Source: Spirochaetales bacterium (GTDB lineage Bacteria > Spirochaetota > Spirochaetia > DSM-2461). From it: a stretch of DNA of 15,094 nt. Within the stretch, counting starts at the first letter, position 1, and each line of letters opens with the position of its first letter. Positions 6,904-11,744 of the stretch are shown here, piece by piece. The position numbers and the translations under genes were made by a program. The stretch covers positions 1 to 15,094 of the forward strand of contig PDRU01000095.1 of the NCBI GenBank assembly GCA_002748225.1, written 5' to 3'. Under the pieces are notes generated by a model. The model was not told the DNA's origin and made no database searches. It saw nothing but the letters and a program-made list of their open reading frames with translations.

Positions 6904-7767
6904 TTATCCCCTTGGCGCCTCATCGGGAGACACAGGCACTCCTTCACGAAACACGGAAAAGATCATTTGCCGGCTTATTCCGTCAGGGCCTGCGGTTCCC
7001 AGCCTGCCTATACGGCTGCCGGCCTGAACATCTTCGCCGACATTAACAAACAGGTCTTCATTACCTCCGTAAAGATAAATATAACCGTTTGAATCCACCA
7101 GAACAACATGACCAAAGCCTCTGTAGGGTCCGGTCCAGACAACATTTCCGGGAGCAACTGCATGAACATAACTTTCCGGTTCAGCATCTATGGAAACCCC
7201 AACCAGTTTTCCCTGCAAAGGTTTTTTTAATCCGGCAACAGGCCACCATGGTACATTCCCTACACGCGTTACGGATGCTGAAACAGTTTGAGCAGAAACC
7301 GTGGACTGCCGCGCAGGCGGTTTTTCAGACGCGCGGACCGCCGGTGTCTGGGCCGCCGGTGCCCGGACCGCGGAAACCGGCCCGGCCGAAACTATCAGAT
7401 TTTCTCCTGTCCGTAAAACCCGTGATGAAGAACGGGCGTTCAGTTTAAGCAGCTGCGCAACGGAAAGGCCGTGCTTTTTCGCAATGCTGTAGTACGTATC
7501 GCCTTTTTTAACTGTGTAGGCAGATGCTGCAGACTGGGCGGGTTTTCCGCTTTTGCCCGGTATACGGAGTTTCATTCCCACAGACAGCGACGAAGGATCC
7601 GCTATATTATTGGCCCGCAGAAGCTGTTCAACAGAAACATCGTAATATCTGGAAAGAGAATAAAGAGTATCACCCTTTTTAAGCAAATGAACAGTATCTG
7701 CGGCTGTAAAACCTGCTGTGAATGTTAACAACACGGCAAGAGCCGTGTATCTGCGAATAATGGCCAT
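6904..7767 (-). CDS. Secreted LysM protein with degenerate M23/LytM domain
   Basis: 287 residues. A signal peptide (RR at 5-6, hydrophobic 8-22, cleavage likely after Ala23) sends it to the periplasm. Two LysM peptidoglycan-binding domains follow (about 26-70 and 84-128, each beginning with a KKGDT motif), then an Ala/Pro/Thr linker (about 129-170) and a C-terminal LytM/M23-like barrel (about 175-287: GNVVWTG, GFGHVVLVDSNG, VGEDVQAGSRIGRLG). The M23 zinc residues are missing: the HxGID position reads VGVSID, and the HxH motif near the end reads QMIFSV. It should therefore bind peptidoglycan but not cut it. This parallels EnvC/NlpD-type proteins, whose dead LytM domains activate amidases at division (established for E. 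coli; inferred here). It starts 46 bases after tRNA-Pro; upstream in-frame TGA codons fix ATG 7767 as the start, though the ribosome binding site is weak. Confidence 0.88.
   Translation of the reverse strand: MAIIRRYTALAVLLTFTAGFTAADTVHLLKKGDTLYSLSRYYDVSVEQLLRANNIADPSSLSVGMKLRIPGKSGKPAQSAASAYTVKKGDTYYSIAKKHGLSVAQLLKLNARSSSRVLRTGENLIVSAGPVSAVRAPAAQTPAVRASEKPPARQSTVSAQTVSASVTRVGNVPWWPVAGLKKPLQGKLVGVSIDAEPESYVHAVAPGNVVWTGPYRGFGHVVLVDSNGYIYLYGGNEDLFVNVGEDVQAGSRIGRLGTAGPDGISRQMIFSVFREGVPVSPDEAPRG
6908..6913 (-). promoter_or_regulatory. Ribosome binding site deciding a GTG start
   Basis: AAGGGG on the minus strand, 7 bases before the GTG at 6900. It partly precedes the stop codon of the upstream LysM gene and makes the GTG the clear start of the 96-residue protein. 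Confidence 0.6.
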
Positions 7768-7813
7768 ACAGCTTCATCATCGGCTGAAAACACCGCGCTT
7801 TGAAACAGAAAAT

Positions 7814-7885
7814 TCGGGCTGGTCAGATTTGAACTGACGGCCTCCTCGTCCCGAACGAGGCGCGCTCCCCCTGCGCTACAGCCCG
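7814..7885 (-). tRNA. tRNA-Pro (CGG)
   Basis: A complete cloverleaf of 72 bases can be folded on the minus strand. The acceptor CGGGCTG pairs with CAGCCCG, the D-stem GCGC with GCGC, the anticodon stem CCTCG with CGAGG around TTCGGGA, and the T-stem GTCAG with CTGAC around TTCAAAT. Anticodon is CGG (proline) and the discriminator is A. The 3' CCA is not encoded. It lies 3 bases after tRNA-Asp and is cotranscribed with it. Confidence 0.95.
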
Positions 7886-7888
7886 GTT

Positions 7889-7965
7889 TGGCGGAAGTGA
7901 CGGGGCTCGAACCCGCGATCTCCGGCTTGACAGGCCGGCGCGATAACCAGCTTCGCTACACCTCC
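7889..7965 (-). tRNA. tRNA-Asp (GTC), CCA encoded
   Basis: A complete cloverleaf of 77 bases including CCA on the minus strand. The acceptor GGAGGTG pairs with CACTTCC (one G-T pair), the D-stem GCGA with TCGC, the anticodon stem CCGGC with GCCGG around CTGTCAA, and the T-stem GCGGG with CCCGT around TTCGAGC. Anticodon is GTC (aspartate), discriminator G, followed by a genomic CCA. It is the first gene after the promoter at 7977-8005. Confidence 0.95.
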
Positions 7966-7976
7966 AAACCGCAGAA

Positions 7977-8005
7977 ACATTACCCGAAAGCCGCCCGGCC
8001 GTCAA
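7977..8005 (-). promoter_or_regulatory. Probable promoter of the tRNA-Asp/tRNA-Pro unit
   Basis: On the minus strand TTGACG (8005-8000) is followed after exactly 17 bases by TAATGT (7982-7977), 11 bases before the 5' end of tRNA-Asp. The -35 matches the consensus at five of six positions; the -10 is weaker. The -35 box lies in the loop and right arm of the hairpin at 7993-8011. The downstream LysM-HEAT-phosphatase-mutase genes could be read from it too. Confidence 0.6.
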
Positions 8006-8016
8006 CCGGGCTTTTT
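7993..8016 (+). terminator. Terminator-like hairpin between argS and tRNA-Asp
   Basis: GCCCGG (7993-7998) pairs perfectly with CCGGGC (8006-8011) across a 7-base loop. On the plus strand it is followed by TTTTT (8012-8016), the pattern of an intrinsic terminator. The T-run points rightward, so as drawn it would stop antisense transcription entering argS. For the leftward argS transcript the same hairpin forms just after the stop codon but is followed by GGCTTTC, so termination there would be weak or absent. Confidence 0.55.
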
Positions 8017-9757
8017 ACATTGATTCAATATAAGGAATGTTGAGCATCCGAAAACCGCTTTGCAGGGTGGCCAGAACCGCACGGCACAGAGCCATACGCG
8101 AGGCGGCAAGAGCGGAATTTTCTTCCCGGGCTATGGGAACATTATGATAATACCGGCTGAAATTGTGAGCCAGCTCATAAAGCCCTCCAGCCAGTATGGA
8201 CGGGTCAAGTTTATCAGCCGAGCGGGCAACAAGCTGAGGAAACTCGCTGATCTGCCTGATAAGCTCCCATTCCTCTTCATGCGTCAGAAGTGAAGCATCC
8301 GCGGGTGTATTTTTAACGGCATCGGAAGCCTTTGCTGTAAGCCCCATTATCCGGGCCACCATGTACTGAAGATACGGGCCGGTATTTCCGTTAAACGAAA
8401 GCGATTCTTCCGGGTTAAAAATCATATCCTTAACCGGGCTTACCTGAAGCAGAAAATAATGCAGAGCGGCTATGGCAATTTTTTCGGCTGTTTCTTCCGG
8501 ATTATCCACGGCGTCCTCACGGTTTTTACCGCGTATTTCACTGAGGGCAAGGGCTGCAAGGCTGTCAATTAAATCGTCTGCATCCACAACCGTACCTTCA
8601 CGCGACTTCATTTTACCTTCCGGAAGATTCACCATTCCATAGGAAAGATGGCGCAGTTTTTCAGCCCAGGGAAAGCCCAGTTTTTCCAGAGCGTAGAAAA
8701 GTACGCGGAAATGGTACTCCTGCTCGCTGCCGACAACGTAGATGAGCTGATTAAACGGCCACTGCTCATGCCGGCTGATCGCAGTACCCAGATCCTGAGT
8801 AATGTACACACTGGTACCGTCTGAACGCAGCAGAACCTTGGTATCCAGTCCTATATCTTTCATGTCCAGACGGACGGAGCCGTCTTCCGCTTTATAAAAA
8901 ACACCCTTCTCCAGACCCTTAAGAACCTGTTCCCTGCCCAGCAGATACGTCTGGCTTTCACGGTAAATGGCATCAAAACTGATTCCCGTGCGTTCGTAGG
9001 TGGCGTTAATTCCCTGCAGCGCCCAGCTGTTCATTGTTTCCCAGAGTTCCCGGACTTCCGCGTCGCCTTTTTCCCACGCTCTCAGCATGTTCTGCGCCTG
9101 TTCTTCAGCACTTTTGTCTTCCGAGGCCCAGGTATTGAACTTCACATACAGGTCGCCGACAAAACGGTCGCTCTTAATGCCCAGACTTTCAGGTGTTTCC
9201 CCTTCTCCGAACTTCTTATAAGCCAGCATGGACTTGCAGATATGCACTCCCCTGTCGTTGACAAGGTTTACCTTGCGGACATCAGCTCCGCGGGCTTTCA
9301 GTATACGGGCGCAGCTTTCTCCCAGAATATCGTTTCTCAGGTGTCCCAGGTGCAGAGGTTTATTGGTGTTGGGACTGGAAAATTCAATCATTATTTTCCG
9401 GCCGGCCAGTTCCGTTCCCTTTCCCCAGTTTTCTCCGGCCTGCTCTACAGCATCCAGCACATCCTGAGCCGCGGCGGCTCTGTCAATACGGACATTGAGG
9501 TAGGGACCGGCGGCGGCAGCTCCTTTATCCGGTCCGCCCAGCCGTAAAGCCGCCTCGGCGGCTAACGCCGCAGGTGCTTTACGGAAAACAGCGGCAAAGG
9601 GAAAAAGGGGAAATGAGAGGTCTCCCATCTCCGCTTTGGGCGGCTTACCCACTGTCAGCATTTCTTCCGGATTAAAATTGCCTGTACACGCTTCCACAGC
9701 CATTTCCTTAAGGACTGTGAGCACTTTATTCTTCCAGTTGTCCTGAATAGCTTTCAA
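8015..9757 (-). CDS. argS: Arginyl-tRNA synthetase
   Basis: 580 residues, a normal length for this class I enzyme, which charges tRNA-Arg in the cytoplasm. In order: an N-terminal additional domain (about 1-115), the HIGH motif as HLGH (136-139, in NTNKPLHLGHLRND), the RSDGTSVYITQDLG active-site segment (311-324), the KMSKS-like loop as KMKSR (382-386, GKMKSREGTVV) and a C-terminal DALR-type anticodon-binding helical domain from about residue 460. The sequence NTNKPLHLGHLRN is typical of the eukaryote-like ArgRS lineage found in several bacterial groups; that remark is from memory. It starts with TTG at 9757, supported by a strong AGGAG ribosome binding site 8 bases upstream; no nearby ATG is in frame. 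It lies 24 bases after the DUF5312-like gene, and its TAA touches the terminator-like hairpin. Confidence 0.96.
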   Translation of the reverse strand: MKAIQDNWKNKVLTVLKEMAVEACTGNFNPEEMLTVGKPPKAEMGDLSFPLFPFAAVFRKAPAALAAEAALRLGGPDKGAAAAGPYLNVRIDRAAAAQDVLDAVEQAGENWGKGTELAGRKIMIEFSSPNTNKPLHLGHLRNDILGESCARILKARGADVRKVNLVNDRGVHICKSMLAYKKFGEGETPESLGIKSDRFVGDLYVKFNTWASEDKSAEEQAQNMLRAWEKGDAEVRELWETMNSWALQGINATYERTGISFDAIYRESQTYLLGREQVLKGLEKGVFYKAEDGSVRLDMKDIGLDTKVLLRSDGTSVYITQDLGTAISRHEQWPFNQLIYVVGSEQEYHFRVLFYALEKLGFPWAEKLRHLSYGMVNLPEGKMKSREGTVVDADDLIDSLAALALSEIRGKNREDAVDNPEETAEKIAIAALHYFLLQVSPVKDMIFNPEESLSFNGNTGPYLQYMVARIMGLTAKASDAVKNTPADASLLTHEEEWELIRQISEFPQLVARSADKLDPSILAGGLYELAHNFSRYYHNVPIAREENSALAASRMALCRAVLATLQSGFRMLNIPYIESM

Positions 9758-9765
9758 GAAAATTC

Positions 9766-9770
9766 TCCTC
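9766..9770 (-). promoter_or_regulatory. Ribosome binding site deciding the TTG start of argS
   Basis: AGGAG on the minus strand lies 8 bases before the TTG at 9757 in the short gap after the preceding gene. Its strength makes the unusual TTG the likely initiation codon and not an artefact. Confidence 0.6.
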
Positions 9771-9781
9771 TTCGGATTTAA

Positions 9782-11491
9782 TCAGTTTTCAGGATTATCA
9801 TCCAGATAGCACTTTCCTTCAACATCTACCAGTTCATTCAGAAGTTCACTGCTGTTTTCAAGAATTTTCTGTACATTCTGCAGATTTGTACGGAAAGCGG
9901 CATTCGCGGGCCCTCCAATTTCCGACATGTTGGAAAGCGTATCGTAAGTTCCCCCGTTTCCATAGAGCACACCGTGCAAAAGATGAAAGAGCGACTTGAG
10001 ATCCGCGATAATGGGTATAATAATATTAACGCTTTCCCTGTCCAGGGCCAGCATGACATTCTTCATTTTAAGAAGACTCTTGTTCGTCCGTTCCCGGCGC
10101 AGCTCGGCAAACTGAATTCCTGTTTCACCGTCCGGCCGCAGCTTCATGCTGAAGGCCCTCAGTTTATCAGGCGTACGCATAAAACGCTCAAATACTTCAT
10201 CGAATTCCCTGCGGTTGTTTTTCTTGTAGAACTTTCCGTCCATTTTAAGCAGATTAAGGGAATGGTAGAGACGTCCGGGAAAAACATCCAGAAATAAAGT
10301 ATTCACTGCCGCCAGACTGGCTTCATGACAGGGAATAACCGTGTCGTTAAAATCAGCTCTGCGGTAATTGATTATACTGGGAATAATATCAACACCCCAG
10401 AGCATAATAAGGCCCCTGATCAATTCGTTGAGACGCTGCCGGTTGGCCCACCGGGTATAGCTGCGGCTTAAGCGCTGATTCCAGAAATCCCTGTAATAAT
10501 AAAACCAGTCCTGTTTGCCCTGTATTTTCCGCGGGGTGTAATGGATGTTGCCGGAAACAACTTTCAGAAAGTCCATCCACGGAATATCATGATTCAGCTT
10601 GCGCACATAATCCAGCGCCGCGGCAGCTTTATCCATACGCTCTGTTATTGCCGTATCCAGCTCCTCACTTCTTTCCGGAAGTGATTCCGAAACATCAAAA
10701 AGAAAAAGCGCTTCCAGTAAAGTTGCCGCAGGAGCATTTTTAAAACCCAGAAGCGCGTCCCCCAGTTCCAGCAGCGGCACCATGACAGTCCGCAATTCAA
10801 CCGGAGACTTTGAATCAGAAGGAAAACAGTCCAGCAGCCGTGCATAGGGATAACGTACAAGGTTTTTCAGACTTTGGAGGGTACTGGCATGATAACTCAT
10901 GCGGCGGCGCTTCTCGGAGGTAATACTGAGCAGAAAACCGTCCAGTTCCAGTTCCATTTTTTTCTTAATCTGAAGCGGTGTCGAGTCAGACATGCTATTG
11001 GCTATCTTTTCCGGATCAAGAGATTTTTCCATTCGTGTATGAAGTTCTTCAAACTCCATGCGTCCCAGCAGGCCGTAAAAATCAGAAAAATTACTCTCAA
11101 CACTGCGCAGAACAGGATTCCGGAAAACCTCCAGATTCATACTCAGATAAATAATTTTTTCATAGACCTTGCGCATAACAAGTCCCCGCTGAGTGTCCAT
11201 CCAGCCGGGAGCGGCTCTTTCAACTTTTTTCTGGAGCTTTTTCAGAAGATGTTCTTCGGTAAGCCTGCTGCGCCCGCGGCCGGTGAGCAGGCCCAGTATA
11301 ATAATCCACAGCCGGGCAATAAATCCCAGCTGAGCGAATTCCTTTTCAAGGACAAGGGGCTGAACGGACAAGTCGTCCATGCGGCACATGGGTTCTTCAT
11401 TAAAACTGACGGAATTGCTTATTTTACGAAGAAGACGGCGGCGTTCTTCGCTTGATATTTCCCGCACCAGTCGATCAAAAACAGAAACCAT
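9782..11491 (-). CDS. Uncharacterised protein, resembles spirochaetal DUF5312 family
   Basis: 569 residues. No enzyme motif is recognised. Composition and length resemble the DUF5312 proteins that I recall from spirochaetes; this assignment is from memory and uncertain. Visible features are an N-terminal helical region starting MVSVFDRLVREISSEERRRLL, one hydrophobic stretch (about 56-71, GFIARLWIIILGLLTG) that could be a re-entrant or single membrane helix, then a long helical region with many aromatic and basic residues (DWFYYYRDFWNQRLSRSYTRW, about 331-351) and a C-terminal coiled-coil-like stretch (NLQNVQKILENSSELLNELVD). No signal peptide is present, so it is cytoplasmic or attached to the inner face of the membrane. 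It starts 47 bases after tRNA-Glu and is followed by argS after 24 bases; its role may touch translation, but this rests on position alone. Confidence 0.8.
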   Translation of the reverse strand: MVSVFDRLVREISSEERRRLLRKISNSVSFNEEPMCRMDDLSVQPLVLEKEFAQLGFIARLWIIILGLLTGRGRSRLTEEHLLKKLQKKVERAAPGWMDTQRGLVMRKVYEKIIYLSMNLEVFRNPVLRSVESNFSDFYGLLGRMEFEELHTRMEKSLDPEKIANSMSDSTPLQIKKKMELELDGFLLSITSEKRRRMSYHASTLQSLKNLVRYPYARLLDCFPSDSKSPVELRTVMVPLLELGDALLGFKNAPAATLLEALFLFDVSESLPERSEELDTAITERMDKAAAALDYVRKLNHDIPWMDFLKVVSGNIHYTPRKIQGKQDWFYYYRDFWNQRLSRSYTRWANRQRLNELIRGLIMLWGVDIIPSIINYRRADFNDTVIPCHEASLAAVNTLFLDVFPGRLYHSLNLLKMDGKFYKKNNRREFDEVFERFMRTPDKLRAFSMKLRPDGETGIQFAELRRERTNKSLLKMKNVMLALDRESVNIIIPIIADLKSLFHLLHGVLYGNGGTYDTLSNMSEIGGPANAAFRTNLQNVQKILENSSELLNELVDVEGKCYLDDNPEN

Positions 11492-11494
11492 AGC

Positions 11495-11513
11495 CCAACC
11501 ATACCATGATTGG
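11495..11513 (-). promoter_or_regulatory. Hairpin covering the translation start region of the DUF5312-like gene
   Basis: In the leftward transcript CCAATCAT (11513-11506) can pair with ATGGTTGG (11502-11495) over 8 base pairs, one of them G-U, with a 3-base loop. The stem ends 3 bases before the start codon and holds the only purine-rich stretch (GGTTGG) that could serve as a Shine-Dalgarno. It may limit initiation or mark the processed end after tRNA-Glu. Confidence 0.4.
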
Positions 11514-11538
11514 TCTGATAAAGAAAGCAGAACGGAAA

Positions 11539-11610
11539 TAGTCCCTAGGGGAATCGAACCCCTATTTGAAGAATGAGAATCTCCTGTCCTAGCCGTTAGA
11601 CGAAGGGACC
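11539..11610 (-). tRNA. tRNA-Glu (CTC)
   Basis: A 72-base cloverleaf on the minus strand. The acceptor GGTCCCT pairs with AGGGACT (G1-U72 at the end), the anticodon stem GGAGA with TCTTC (one G-U) around TTCTCAT, and the T-stem AGGGG with CCCCT around TTCGATT. Anticodon is CTC (glutamate), discriminator A, no encoded CCA. The UCGUCU-AACGGCU-AGGAC D-arm is typical of bacterial tRNA-Glu. Confidence 0.94.
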
Positions 11611-11620
11611 GTCAAAAAAA

Positions 11621-11692
11621 CTTCCCGGGGAGGACTCGAACCCCCAAAGGCAGAACCAGAATCTGCAGTGTTACCAATTACACTACCGGGAA
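11621..11692 (-). tRNA. tRNA-Gln (CTG)
   Basis: A 72-base cloverleaf on the minus strand. The acceptor TTCCCGG pairs with CCGGGAA, the D-stem GTGT with ACAC, the anticodon stem GCAGA with TCTGC around TTCTGGT, and the T-stem GGGGG with CCTCC around TTCGAGT. Anticodon is CTG (glutamine), discriminator G, no encoded CCA. Seven T residues follow at once, and tRNA-Glu begins 10 bases downstream. Confidence 0.94.
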
Positions 11693-11709
11693 AAACTGTA
11701 ACGAAGCCT

Positions 11710-11738
11710 AATGTACAGAATGACGGGCTGCAGGTCAA
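11710..11738 (-). promoter_or_regulatory. Probable promoter of the tRNA-Gln/tRNA-Glu unit
   Basis: On the minus strand TTGACC (11738-11733) and TACATT (11715-11710) are separated by exactly 17 bases, a good sigma70-type match, 17 bases before the 5' end of tRNA-Gln. It lies 6 bases past the stop codon of the TPR gene, with no terminator between them, so read-through from clpC-TPR is also possible. DUF5312-like and argS are plausible downstream passengers. Confidence 0.7.
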
Positions 11739-11744
11739 GCACTT

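Noticed and set aside
7814..7965. tRNA genes as attachment sites of an integrated element
   Set aside because: No integrase, no direct repeat of a tRNA 3' end and no change in gene type nearby.
7823..8005. 60-codon minus-strand frame
   Set aside because: It runs through tRNA-Pro and tRNA-Asp and cannot be a separate protein gene.
10874..11455. 193-codon plus-strand frame
   Set aside because: It is a shadow of the DUF5312-like gene; Phe/Gln-rich composition and no start signal.
11606..11615. TTGACG on the minus strand between tRNA-Gln and tRNA-Glu as a -35 box
   Set aside because: The matching -10 would lie within the tRNA-Glu body, too late to make that tRNA.
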